DNA from: Reticulitermes lucifugus
Lineage: Eukaryota; Arthropoda; Insecta; Blattodea; Rhinotermitidae
Direction: 5' to 3'
DNA length: 44,321 nt
Assembly (NCBI GenBank): GCA_026260175.1
Contig: JAKCWW010000333.1
Span: forward strand, 68,554-112,874
In this document: piece by piece, positions 22,223 to 32,890 of the stretch
How positions within the stretch are numbered: the stretch's first letter is position 1
Layout: the number at the start of each line of letters is the position of its first letter
Notes under the pieces: generated by a model
Told to the model about the DNA's origin: nothing
Databases searched by the model: none
What the model saw: the letters and a program-made list of their open reading frames with translations, nothing else
Translations under genes and position numbers: made by a program

Positions 22223-22266
22223 ACCCCCTGAGGATGGCTTGTTGAAGCCGAAACATATGTAGGGGT
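22223..22266 (+). ncRNA. Hammerhead-ribozyme-like motif, all stems intact
   Basis: Plus strand, 44 nt: stem I ACCCC/GGGGT (5 perfect pairs), core CTGAGGA (22228-22234), one extra U, stem II GGCTT/AAGCC with loop GTTG, GAA, self-complementary ACATATGT, then A at 22261 as the expected cleavage base. All invariant positions of the CUGANGA/GAA core are present. It differs from the 20665 motif in every stem but keeps the architecture, which argues for structural conservation. No foldback arms surround it. Confidence 0.65.
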
Positions 22267-22493
22267 AATTGACTTACTTGTAAGAATATAGTGCATATGT
22301 TGGTTTCTTAAACTTTTAATTTGTTGTCAAGATGCCCGGAGAATTTTACGTGAAAGAAATGTGCCGAAGGTTTTCATGCATACATTGCAATGTTTGCAAC
22401 TTATTGTTGCCTATATATGTATAACAGTTTACCAGTGTTACGCCGGTTACTAATTCTCAGTCGCTTTTGCCTCTATTTTCGGTTTACTGCGAC

Positions 22494-22538
<45 letters not shown>
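22494..22538. repeat. ATT microsatellite
   Basis: Fifteen or so consecutive TAT/ATT units. Frames reading poly-Tyr or poly-Ile across it are artefacts. Confidence 0.95.
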
Positions 22539-22539
<1 letters not shown>

Positions 22540-23159
22540 AAATATAAGGTACACGACATGCCAATTAGATAAACTGTTCACTTTTTCAATTACGTTAATT
22601 TTTATCATGTTCATAATAATTATTGAAACAAAATAATGATATCCACGTGATAAACTTCGATAGGAACACAAGCGTGAGCCTGGCTAACACAGCACATAGG
22701 AGGCTAGAAAAGAATATAAGAATTCATGTTGGAAGTGTAGATGGCGTCCTAAGAGTCGTCATATCCACCATCCATAAGACTTCTTTCCTCGGCCTCAGTA
22801 TATTAATTCGTCCTCAACCGATATGTTGGTTATTACCAAACATTGAGCGGTAACTGGTGATGTGAAGCGTCTTATAGCAGACGCTTCCTGCACGCACACA
22901 CCTGGTCATATCTCAAGAGGGATTGTCAACGCGTTTATATTTTTTATTTTCTCCTTTATTTAGATTTTCCGGGGTTACGTAGTCGGGAGGTACTCAGCGT
23001 TTGCTGACTGAGCTGACTCGGTTTTCTAGGTGAATGCAAACATAGCATCTTAAAGAGATCTACATACAACCCGTTTACCTTGTCTGTTGTTATTCCTTGC
23101 ACTTTAAGTACAAGAGGAAAGCGAAGATGAATAAAGTAAAAACTAGAAAAAAAGGCAAA
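22539..23159. other. No gene recognised
   Basis: No supported feature. Confidence 0.45.
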
Positions 23160-23465
23160 GGAAGAAAAAATAATGACGACAGAGGTCCCACTTTGTGATC
23201 TTCAGTTTAATTTACAAAGGTTTCCAAGAAAATATTGAGATTTGAGATTCTCACAGCCGTGTTCCTGAAGACTCAGGTCTTCTGATATGTGACGTATTTA
23301 TTGACGTTTCGAAGGAAAGTGATGCCTTTATCTTTTGGGCCTTGGATGTCTTAGTACGAAAGATTAACCCACCACGATCCTTTGGACTGTCGGAAACTAC
23401 TCGCCCAAAGACACAGCGTCACATCCCAGAAGAATTGAAGATGTAATTTACGGCATACAACCTCC
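23160..23465 (-). mobile_element. Family B repeat copy, nearly full length
   Basis: On the minus strand it runs from FFWDVTLCLWASSF through PKDKGITFLRNVNK to LSLQEHGCENLKSQ, the three landmark segments of the family, in shifted frames. The hammerhead core position is present but CTGAAGA has become CAAAAGA; GAAACGTC is intact. The plus strand over the start module also reads like the family's end module, showing that the two ends are complementary. Confidence 0.75.
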
Positions 23466-24039
23466 TTACTTCTGCTGAATTTGACCCTTTTTCGCAACTG
23501 AATATGAAAATCGACTCGTGTGAATTTCTTTTCTGTGTAAGTTTGCTTCTTTCGAATTTAGATTTGGATACAAATTGAAAGATATTTTTGTACGTGGTCT
23601 TCAAACATAGGTCGGGGTCTTTAATCCTCAGATGTTAATAACATGAATTCAGGAAACATTCGGCGAGTGTATAAATAAGTTTTATTACCAACATACTGCA
23701 CACATATTTCCCTTATCCACGCATATAGGAGACTACTCGAACCTGTTCCGGCTATTTATTATTGCCATATTTAGGTATCACTGTTGACTGTAAGAAATAG
23801 CTGTAACATGTTGGAGTAGTGTCCTGTATATGTGGAGAAGTAACAATTTGTTGTACAATTGGTTGCTTGATAATAACATTTACTTATGTGTATCTATTGC
23901 ACCGAAGATTATATTAAGATCCGGTAGAGTGGTTAAATTTTCTTTAAATTCAAGAAATCGAGGGTTGGAAGAAGAACTCTGACTCCTTCCTTCAAGTTAG
24001 AAGCTGGACTAGTGGTCATTAAATAAACCTCGCTCTGTA
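23466..24039. other. No gene recognised
   Basis: No supported feature. Confidence 0.45.
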
Positions 24040-24150
24040 CATCTTCAAGGTAGTGGACTACCCTGAAGATGAAGGCAGCAATACCCTCCGAAACGTTGAG
24101 AGCTCTTCACCTATCGACACGGTGTTATATCCTTGAAGACCTTCACTTTT
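24040..24150 (+). mobile_element. Family B 3' module with hammerhead-like core
   Basis: It reads PEDEGSNTLRNVESSSPIDT on the plus strand. CTGAAGA (24063-24069) and GAAACGTT are present, and stem II is GAAGG/CCTCC with one mismatch. A 15-nt near-perfect inverted repeat (24040-24054 and 24057-24071) abuts the core. Confidence 0.6.
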
Positions 24151-24243
24151 ATTATGTTACTACACCTGGCTCCATCATATGACGGCGTGAGACTATTCAT
24201 GCGCTACTATACCCCATCTTTCGTCACCTTAAAGAAAAGGTGG

Positions 24244-24275
24244 CCAGTGTACGTATAACGTAGCACTGAGGCGCG
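24244..24275 (+). repeat. Family D left-end fragment
   Basis: CAGTGTACGTATAACGTAGC followed by AGGCGCGTT matches the left ends of the elements at 10992 and 32137. The rest of the element is absent. Confidence 0.55.
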
Positions 24276-24473
24276 TTCAGACTGATCTCAGCGTAATGGT
24301 TAGATAAATCAGTTCGCAGTATTGTTAAGAGGACTGATTTAGAAAAATGGATGACTCTTCTAGCACGTTTTGTGAACCGTTACTTGTATGTCATGTTTTC
24401 TGTCGTATACAGTACAGTGTTTTGAATTTGGGTACGTTTTGAATGGCTCGCTGTCTATACACATCACAGGAAG

Positions 24474-24688
24474 TTAAATGGAGCTTGCGTGATTTCAGGC
24501 TTCCGCCACGGTGTGAATGAAATCTGCGCTCTTTTGGGACTTCGCGCAGCGTATAATGATGGTTTCTACCGACGTTTCGGGACAACCTATAGGTTACATC
24601 TTAAAGGGTTGTCCCGAAACGTCGGTAAGAAACTACCATTACACGCTGCGTAAAATCCCAAAAGAGTGCAGGTATTAAATGGAGCTTG
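24474..24688. mobile_element. Foldback element with 14-bp TSD
   Basis: The direct repeat TTAAATGGAGCTTG lies at 24474-24487 and 24675-24688. The body has a leader of 34 nt (starting CGTGATTTCAGGCTTCC), a left arm 24522-24587, an 18-nt loop and a right arm 24606-24672. Both arms contain GGGACAACC/GGTTGTCCC and the hammerhead-type GAAACGTCGG. CTGAAGA is degraded to TTTAAGA or similar. The minus frame at 24391-24585 reading HSHRGGSLKSR is a by-product of the leader and left arm. Confidence 0.88.
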
Positions 24689-26122
24689 GATGTAGCCTTG
24701 GTTTACGTACTGTAAAGAAGAATTGAATTATGTTAATAACATGTTGGTTGACTAATATTGAATACCGATGTATTTTCAACGACAAACCTTAAATTTTAGA
24801 GTTAATTAAGTAACCTAGTGATTTTGGTTGCGCTGAAGTGGACTGTTTGATGTTTTGTGAGGAGCTGAAAGTATCACATTGAACTTATATAAGGACAACT
24901 GATTGGCTGGTAGGCCTATATGTGTTTATGTATCGCCTTTTCCGCTCACTTGTATTTAGAATTCAGAAGACTCTACACTGTATCTGTCACTTTATGTGTC
25001 CTTGGTTCTACTCCGTCTTTCTAGATAAGGGCAGTAGAAGTAGCAGTAGGGGCCAAAGCGAAATCTTCTCACATTACCCACTCACATTTTGAAATCATCT
25101 TCACTTCTCGTTCGATTTTATATTGCGTCGTTAATAACTGAATATTAGCTCCTATGTAAAGATGTTGAAATTATCTGCTCAGCGACTTTTGAGTCGCAGT
25201 TCACAAAGGGTAATAAGGTCAGCGGCTTACTTTTGGTTAATTAGTGGCTTTAGCAATCCAGTAACTTCAGATTTGTATTGTGATATGTTTCAGTATTCCC
25301 TCCGCATTCCAACTAACGTGTTGATATTGCCTTAATTAAGTAAACAGTTGGTATTATTATCCACTTTCCTTTTAATTGCTTGTAGGTTTAGGCCGTTATG
25401 ATGTCGCGCCAGGTTGCCTTCATCCCAGTAAACAACTATACCTTCAGTGAGTTTGTATAATTAGGCCTATTTCGGAAACACACAATGTTACTCGAGAAGC
25501 TCAGAGACTATAATTAGATAAAGCTACTAGAAGCACAAGTTTTCATTAGTCAGTGTATGGGTATGTTGAAAGAAAACTACGCACATCAGAGACAATTTTT
25601 ACTATTTGTAACCAGATAAATGTCACAAGCATTGATGGTGTGGTTCTTGGTTTGTGTTTTGGCTATTGAACAACTTATCTTGGCTAAATTCTGTATCTTG
25701 TTTTTAGTATTTATAGGTAAACTAATAGATTTTGAATTTTAAAACATTATCTTAAAATCCTTTCAATTTGTTTGTTCCTAATTAAAATCTCATCCCATTT
25801 GAAGCTAATTGTTTGAGTTTAATACAATATTGTTAAAAGTAACAGTCCAAATGTAATTTTTATTATTTATTTATAATCTTATTTGCTGTATCTTAACACA
25901 TTTTTCCGTACAGATGAAAATAACATTGATAATAAATTTAACGCAGGCTCTACATTCCCTGTCACATCGTCTGAAGTAGGCGCTGATCATAAAAGAAGAA
26001 GCGCGTTTAACTGTTTTATGAAAGAATTTCGGTAAACAAATATAAAAATCGAGTTCCTACTACACAGTATGCACTTACCGTCTTCACTATAAAGACAAAT
26101 TAGTTAGGTAAACACTGTAGAG
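24689..26122. other. No gene recognised
   Basis: About 1.4 kb of AT-rich DNA with no frame above 60 codons and no visible repeat copy. Confidence 0.55.
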
Positions 26123-26385
26123 CGAAATAATCGCTTGATTTCAGGCTTCCGCCACGATGTAGATGAGATCTGCGCTCCTCTGGGATATTATGCAGCGTTG
26201 AGTGGTAGTTCCATACCGATGTTTCGGGACAAACTTTCTGTCCCATCTTCAAGGGTCAAGAGGTCTTCTTGGACTTCTTGATCCTTGAAGATGGGACCGA
26301 TAGGTTGTCCTGAAACGTCGGTACAGAACAACCACTCAACGCTGCGTAACGTCTCAGAAGAGCGCAGATCTTACCGAAATAATCG
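26123..26385. mobile_element. Foldback element with 11-bp TSD
   Basis: The direct repeat CGAAATAATCG lies at 26123-26133 and 26375-26385. The leader CTTGATTTCAGGCTTCC is shared with the 24474 element, so the two are siblings. The arms (about 26166-26260 and 26276-26371) are each about 95 nt and contain GAAACATCGG or GAAACGTCGG plus CTTGAAGATGGGAC, an almost complete hammerhead-like core with an extra T. Stem II is GGGACA/TGTCCC in the left arm and GGGAC/GTCCT in the right. Confidence 0.88.
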
Positions 26386-26504
26386 ATGTTTGTTATAATA
26401 ATTATATAGAATACATAAATATACTCTGTGGGTAAATAAGCTGTCCGTATACAGGCCTGGACAGACCCCTAGGGTTCCAGGAGTTTGAGGCTCCCAAATT
26501 TGAA

Positions 26505-26600
26505 GACAGTCGGTACGTGAAGGTGGTAAGGTTGTCAGCCCTGCGCACCGGACGCCTCTGTGGGTAAAATGCAGGGTTCATTTTAATGACAAAGTACTCT
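26505..26600 (-). mobile_element. SINE-2 family fragment, divergent
   Basis: AAGGTTGTCAGCCCTGCGCACC and GGACGCCTCTGTGGGTAAAA resemble the reverse complement of the SINE-2 body segment at 28490-28530. There is no tRNA-like head. Short and old. Confidence 0.4.
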
Positions 26601-27104
26601 CTAAGGCTTTAAATTCCGGAAAAGTTTTTTCCATTTTTGCAAGGAATTGTATCTGAAATGCTGCCAAATGTTTGTTTGTCAGAGGCCTTGTCCAGGAACG
26701 TGTTGCCTTTCTGTCACTTTCGTGAAGATTAGCCGGTTGTCCTAGCCATTAAGTCTCTCGATGGATACACGATGAAAACCACAAGTACTGTACATATGTG
26801 ACGAGTAAAGAGTTTAATGAATGTCGAGTATGGATAGGGTCATATACAAACTTTAAACGTCTTCAATTCATGAAATTTGATATTCCCAAGGCAATAAATA
26901 TTAAGAAGGCAGTCTTCTAAGATGTGTCGCCCTGTTGGTTGGCACTTAAATGCAAATTACATGACGTCACAGCCCAGAAGACCTAATCTTGTTCTAAATT
27001 TGATTACGAGAGTTTCCTTACGTCATTGTTGTTAAAACACAGAAACGTAGGTAGCCGACATGATTCCTTTATCGGTTAAATTGCAAAAACTATGAAGCCT
27101 ATTC
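26601..27104. other. No gene recognised
   Basis: No supported feature. Confidence 0.45.
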
Positions 27105-27355
27105 TGGCGGGTCAGATTTATGGAGCTGTTTTCTGTCTCCGGAAAAAACAGATTATCTCCATCCGTATTAAACTGGGTGTTAAAGAAGTAGGATGTAATG
27201 ATCTGGTCTAGATTTATGTGGCTCAGTGTAAGGACCAGCGTCTCGCTATTTTGAAGATTGTAATGAACCTTACGGTTCGATTAAGTAAGCGGAATTTCTT
27301 GTCCGAGTGATCGACTCTTAGGTTCTAAAGAAGGACCGTATTTCATGATATTAGT
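27105..27355 (-). mobile_element. Family A repeat copy
   Basis: On the minus strand it reads KKFRLLNRTVRFITIFKIAR and RRWSLH, then a segment parallel to YFFNTQF. This is the family's KKFPAFYGTRRFITVFTRAR region with heavy decay. Confidence 0.65.
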
Positions 27356-28330
27356 CTCTGTTCTTCCTACTAGTTCTCTGCAAGTAGCTGCACAACAAGG
27401 TTACTGTGAACTCAATACTGAGGATAACAGCCAATAACGAAATTTCTGACAAGGAAATTATTTGTCAGAAGAGAAAATTAATTCCCTGCAGATGTTTTTA
27501 CACACGTCTGTGTGTCTTCACAAATCAACCAACGGATGAAAGGACAGTCAAGCATCTAACAGACAAGCCGGAGTCTGCATAGGACTGGGTGCCACTTTGG
27601 GGATGGACTAGTGTATGGTAGACAATAGGAAGCCACGCCGGTTGCCGACAGGGTGCATTTCAGCAATTGTAATGTGTGGGCGGAGGGCGACGACAGAAGC
27701 GAAGCAGTTGAGGGGTTGAAGTCTGCTGTGTTCAGTCGGGCTAGATGTGGTTAATTGGAATAAGAGGACGTTAAACTTGATGTTCCATGGTTCTTTGAGT
27801 TAAACACTATCTCACAAGTATGTTTTTTTTGTCTGGCATCTAAATGTAGTTGGGAACCGAAAGCTTAAAAGTGCAATTTCTCCTTTTATGCAGACTGGAT
27901 CTTTGTAGTGATAAGGAACACACAAATTTCATGGAATGTATTCTTCCTTAACCCTTAGCCGTGCAGTGTCGAGTTAAATGTTACGGCCCTTACCGCCGTA
28001 CCAGGTCCAATGTCGAGCTCAAATCTGAAAGATATTTGCAGTGTTTTTTGTTGGGTTTCTCTAAGCTGCTGTTATCTAGTGGCTGCTTTTGAGCTTTACA
28101 TATTAGAAAGTTTTTTTGAAATTGATTTGGGCCAGACTGTTGGAATTCACAACAATAATTTGGACCGCAAAAAGTGAAGAGCATAAAAGTCTCTCGGCTA
28201 CATAGGTGTTCCTCATTTTTTAAGGAGCCCGAATATTCATTGCCGTTTTCGCAAGAGCCAGATGAACCCAGTCTACACCCTTACACCGTGTCTGTTTAGG
28301 ATTCTTATTTATATTGCCTCTGTACCTCAT
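27356..28330. other. No gene recognised
   Basis: A GC-richer patch lies at 27540-27770. The words GTGTCGAGTTAAA and ATGTCGAGCTCAAA recur about 40 bp apart near 27967-28022. A 64-codon minus frame (27990-28184) has no motif. Confidence 0.45.
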
Positions 28331-28335
28331 ATTTG

Positions 28336-28605
28336 GCAACCGGCATAGTGTAGTCGGTATAGCGACTCGCTACAAGAGAACGGTCCGGGGTTCGAACCTC
28401 TGTGGCGGCGAGATTTTCCGGACCCATTCCGGCCGTCCTCGATGCCCACTCACCCTCCTTTACGAAGGGTACCGGGTCTCTTTCCCGGGGGTAAAGCGAG
28501 TAGGGCCTGGCGTTGACCATCCACCACTATCTAGCACCGGGGTCGAGCATGGTTAGAACTATACATCTACCTCCCATCGGCGCCTTTACCTTCACGTATT
28601 TTGCC
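28336..28605 (+). mobile_element. SINE-2 family, near full-length
   Basis: CCGGCATAGTGTAGTCGGTA is a tRNA-like A box and GGGTTCGAACCTC a B box about 45 nt later. The body includes GGGTACCGGGTCTC, CCCGGGGGTAAAGCGAG and GTTGACCATCCACC, shared with 35608-35750. It is Pol III type and non-coding. Opposing frames at 28305-28556 are by-products. Confidence 0.85.
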
Positions 28606-29269
28606 ACGATTATGTACTGTCGGTAGACGAGATGTTTGATTGTGGTTTCGTAACCAGTTAATTATACTTTAGTAGACGGAACAAACACACAAGTTGCTTT
28701 GTGAGGTTATTAAATTGATTGTTTCACTTACCCATTACAATCTTTACTTTGCGCTTTGTGTTCTTGTTGTGCTAACAACGTCACTGAAGTAATGATAGTA
28801 GAGTACAACTTGCCTATAAGAACCGCAATTTTTCCGTTGTGGGCAGGTTCAGTTTGATACAGACACGAGGTTTAGTTCCTTGGAACTATAAATGTTTTTC
28901 GCTCAGGACAGTTTTCCGTTATGCCCAGGTCCATTTTCAGAGAGGTTTCACTGTACTTTCATCTCCAATTTTTTTTCCTAAATTTTACTTAACCTTTCCA
29001 ATTTTGACAATATATTTTCACTGTATATTTATCATATTTGCAGATCCTCTGTCAAGTTAAACACTTCCATTCGATCACTTGTAATCAGATATAAATCTAG
29101 ATAAACAGAATGAAAATCTCTCGCGTTCCCACACTTCATATTCCGCAACGAAATATGATGAGATAATGTTTCCTGTCGAGTCGCCGGTATTTGATTATAA
29201 ATTTGGATGAATGCGAAGTGAGTTCTGTCACGTAGGCTCACTTTATGGTGACAGGAGGTAACGCTCCGC
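28606..29269. other. No gene recognised
   Basis: No supported feature. Confidence 0.45.
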
Positions 29270-29575
29270 AAATTTTTAAACGTAGTAGTAAATTGAGTTG
29301 CATGGTCAGCTGCACGTTCAGACCTTGACGTCTGAGCATGAAATAGGTTGCTGGGTAATTCCTTGCGAGGTTTTAGGTTTTCGCAGTGACAGTGCTGAAG
29401 AGTCAAATCTTGTAGGATGTTACACCATGTTGAGCGGAAAATAGTTCCAGACGTTTCGAAGGATAGTAATGCCTTCTTCTTCAGTAACAAAAGTTCTTAT
29501 GTTCAAGGTAACAAGAAACATTGGCAGCTGTTTACCTGTCGACACTGTGTAACACCCAAAAACATACGAATCATC
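29270..29575 (-). mobile_element. Family B repeat copy, nearly full length
   Basis: On the minus strand it runs from VFGCYTVSTGKQLPMFLV through TEEEGITILRNV to LQHCHCENLKPRKEL. The open minus frames of 152 codons (29032-29490) and 88 codons (29420-29686) are both generated by this repeat and its right flank. The hammerhead-like core is intact (separate entry). Confidence 0.75.
29446..29488 (-). ncRNA. Hammerhead-like motif with intact core
   Basis: Minus strand: CTGAAGA, one extra A, stem II GAAGG/CCTTC (5 perfect pairs) with a 9-nt loop, GAA, self-complementary ACGT, then C at the cleavage position. Stem I is weak: one A-T and two G-U pairs. Core residues are all present; folding is less secure than at 20665 or 22223. 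Confidence 0.5.
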
Positions 29576-30479
29576 TGAATAAGTGCTTGTTACCTTCTGA
29601 TGTGTTGGCGAACAGAAAATTTCTGCCTGTGCTATAAATAGAAGCTTGATGATTCTGGAACTTTTGCGACTGAGCTGCTCAGGCAAATGAAATATTACTA
29701 TTCTGGATTATTCTCGAGATATATTTTGCACTATAATCTGGAGGAAATCAATCCGTCTATCAAGCGGACAGAAATGAAAGCATTCTGTAGACTCCGTCTG
29801 GTCTTTTGACATCGTTGAATTGCGAGATGTAATTTCGTGTTCACACGCTGCCGGAGTCCCTGGAGTAGGACATCCGGCTTGTATCTGCATAGAGTATGAA
29901 GAAGCAGCATGTCTTTGCTGATCTCATCTTGAATGCGATATTTCTCAAAATTTTAAGTTCCATAGCGGGGAACTATTTTATAGCAAAATAACTGGAACAA
30001 CGCCAGGCAACACCGAAAGTGAAATAATGTTCTGAATGGTCATGACGTTGCCACATTGAAATACACGTATTAATTTGGTGCTGTCGGTTGCCTGAGATAC
30101 ATGTGACGTGCGATGTTTCCGCAATTGCCCCCACCTTTAAGACACGTTTAGAATTAGCTACCGGCGTGTAAGTGTAAGTGTATATGAAATATAGGCCTAC
30201 TCCTTCGTCAAACAATGGACGTGTCTAACACTATTGTGTTAATCATTTGTATAGATTTATCACGACCATATTCTTTCAGTTATTTGCACCAGTCCCTAAA
30301 CAAATTAACGCGAAGTATTAGCTTTTATTATTATTATTATCATGATCATCATGAAATCATTCATATTTATCACATAATAGAAAGCATGGAAGCATCTTAA
30401 ACCAAGTGTGTTAAGTTAGCACTTACTCCTGAACGAAATAATTCAATCCAAGTTGGGATATCTTGACATGCAATACGAC
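29576..30479. other. No gene; short ATT run at 30324-30342
   Basis: Short frames only, without motifs. Confidence 0.45.
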
Positions 30480-30690
30480 TGTTGAACACTATCATCACCA
30501 TTACCATCCTCGTCTAGTCTATCTCACGACAGATCCACAGCCTCTTCCAAAACGAATTTCCTAGAGAGTGTGATCTAGTGCTTCCTCTTTCAATTTCCAC
30601 TACCCTATCATTTCCTTAAGGTCATCCAGTAGCTGCTTATGCCTTCTTCCTTTTTCCCGTCACTTCTAACTTTCCTTCCGTCATAAACAC
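30480..30690 (-). pseudogene. LINE 3' end, second copy of the 18082 family
   Basis: On the minus strand GAAGTGACGGGAAAAAGGAAG, then TACTGGATGACCTTAAGGAAA and GTTTTGGAAGAGGCTGTGG, track 18280-18420 closely. It reads SSYWMTLRK and RKFVLEEAVDLS in shifted frames. The tail on its strand is GATGGTAATGGTGATGATAG, a GAT-rich simple sequence. It is 5'-truncated after about 200 bp and carries no catalytic domain. Confidence 0.8.
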
Positions 30691-31649
30691 TACAGGCTAA
30701 TTAAAATATAAACTTATGCATCTATGCTTCATATAACCAAGTCTTTTAATCGGTTTAAAATGTGCGTCATTGACCCGTTTCTTTCGCCAGAAAATAGTGA
30801 AGGTTTGTGACGATCAAATTTTAATTAAATTCGGTTTTAAGAAGTGATTGAAGGAGTCTGCTGTGATTGACTGGACATTGAGAACAAGGTATTATCCCAT
30901 ATAGCGGACTTAATATTCACTGGAGGATTCTTATTAAAATAAGGTTAGTTAGGGGAATATTTGTTTGGTGACTTTAAGGTAGTGAGGGGGGAACTCTGGT
31001 AGGAATGTTTTGTATCTAAACGTGATTAGTGGCTTATTTTAATATTTCGATGATATTTTATGGCACTAACTTTTTTAACCCCCTCTGTGAAAAGTAGTGT
31101 AGAAAAAATCTTTTAACTGGTCGTGTGAAAATACCGAGACACCGCCGAAAACAGATCTTCGAGTTTTCCAAAGTGGAGTCCCAAGTCAGTAGACGTGCGT
31201 TGTACTATATATAACGTATTGTGGTATCACCCTTTTCCATAGTTCTAAAAATAAATCTTATCGATCGAGGGTAGCTTGATTAGACAGAATAACATGTGAA
31301 CCATGCTTAGTGCCCTTAGGTGTATTGCCTAACCATTTAATCGCATAACAAAAAGAACCCTTTGAAGGTTAGAAAAGGGTTGGAAGGAAGAGAGGAGCTT
31401 TAGTAGGGAAAATGTACGTAAAATTTTGTTTTTACGTACAAGAATGAATAAGTTTAATGTGCCATCAAGAGCCGCACGCTGCCGCTGCATTTTGAAATAT
31501 GTCTAAAACTCGAATAAATTTTGTGTATTGTTCTGGAATAATTTTGCTGCACATTGCTGTGTCGTTTTAATAGTGTTACATGCTTATATTACTTGGGAAT
31601 GAAACGTAACGTAAACCATTGCAGACCAAAATTAACTTCAATTTTATTC
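30691..31649. other. No gene recognised
   Basis: No supported feature. Confidence 0.45.
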
Positions 31650-31875
31650 AAAGGTTCAGTTGATACATCACAGTCAACATATTCTCCACTGTAAGGAACA
31701 ATTAGGTAATGCAGTAAGGGTAAATACTTGCCCTTTGTTGGGAGGTTTAAACAGAACATAAATGTACTCTGTGGGCAGAAAGTAAAGTTTATGAGTATTA
31801 AACCTGCTGGTGCATATGCAAGAAGTAGCCACTGTACATTGCAAGCCACTGCACATTTAAAGGTCAAATACCAAT
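31650..31875 (+). repeat. Family C repeat, copy 1
   Basis: It contains ACATAAATGTACTCTGTGGG, AAGTTTATGAGTATTAAACC and CACATTTAAAGG, alignable to the same order of segments at 33915-34105. In broken frame it reads KCTLWAESKVYEY. Overlapping minus frames (31589-31867) are by-products. The class of element is unknown. Confidence 0.5.
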
Positions 31876-32136
31876 ATAAGCTGTGTGATGTATGAGTATG
31901 TATTCACAATAATAAACTACAGAATGAATGGAGTGGAACGAAGTGGTTTGTGGTTATTTCTCAAGGTCACAAATGCGGAGGGACTAGGGAAATACCGCAA
32001 AAAATCTCAGGATAATTTGTCCCATCCGAAGCAACTGCTGGGCACAATTAGAAAACCGTTACAACTTGATTTAACGTTGCTCTGTGAGAACACTTAGGAA
32101 TATACGTTGGTCCAACGTTACTTATTACAAGACATG

Positions 32137-32655
32137 CAATGTACGTATAACATAACACTGAGGCGTGTTTACATAACCATTTTTGCTGTGGAAAAACAAT
32201 AAGTTTGTGTATTCTCGCCTTAGTTATTCGGCATGCAAGTCGCATCTTTTCTGCGGTGTATCGTACTGTCATCTCTGGCCTATCTGGAGCTACCAAATGT
32301 TTTGACGTTATCTCACAAAGGGCACGATCTTCGGGAAAAAATTTATCTAACATAAAATGTGTTTTGATTTTCTTTACAAGTTTTTTCTCAAACATTTCGC
32401 ATTCTAAGAAGAATTCAGCGAGATATTAACATAAATGTACATACGTCTTCATGTAAAGTACCCGTTATTCTTGTCAGATTTTAATGAGACTTGAATGTTC
32501 TCGACGTATTTTCGACAAATCCTCAAATATTAAATTTCATGAAAATACGTTGAGTGGGAGTCGAGTTGCTGCATGCGGACAAATGGACGGACGGACGGAA
32601 AAACATGATGAAGCTAATAGTTGCTTTTTGCAATTTTGCAAAAGCGCCTAAAAAC
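32137..32655 (+). mobile_element. Family D inverted-repeat element, copy 2
   Basis: The left end is CAATGTACGTATAACATAAC then AGGCGTGTTTACATAACC; the right end is TTGCAAAAGCGCCT. It is the longest copy, about 520 bp. GGACGGACGGACGG (32585-32598) precedes the right end. Opposing frames across 32048-32429 arise from it. There is no transposase. Confidence 0.7.
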
Positions 32656-32890
32656 TGAGCACTACAGCCCACTACAATGTTTACCCCCGAAAAAGACCAG
32701 CAAAAGCAAATACATAAGTCTTCGTCTTTGTGTCTGGCTCCGTAGTGGGTTACTAATCTGCTGTTGGTTTGCTACTGAATAACGCCGAAGTGAGATTTTG
32801 TTACAGCTTCTACTCGTAGGCAAAATCTTGCAGTGCACAGTTTTTAAGAGGGTTAATGTAGAGCAGGGTTATAGAATTCTGCGTAACGAT
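32656..32890. other. No gene recognised
   Basis: No supported feature. Confidence 0.4.

Noticed and set aside
28336..28420. tRNA gene
   Set aside because: Same reasoning: a tRNA-like head fused to a body shared with the headless copy at 35608.
29032..29490. 152-codon minus frame, the longest closed frame in the window
   Set aside because: Its first third is family B repeat in one frame (ending in CENLKPRKEL). The remainder is repeat flank. The reading frame is accidental.
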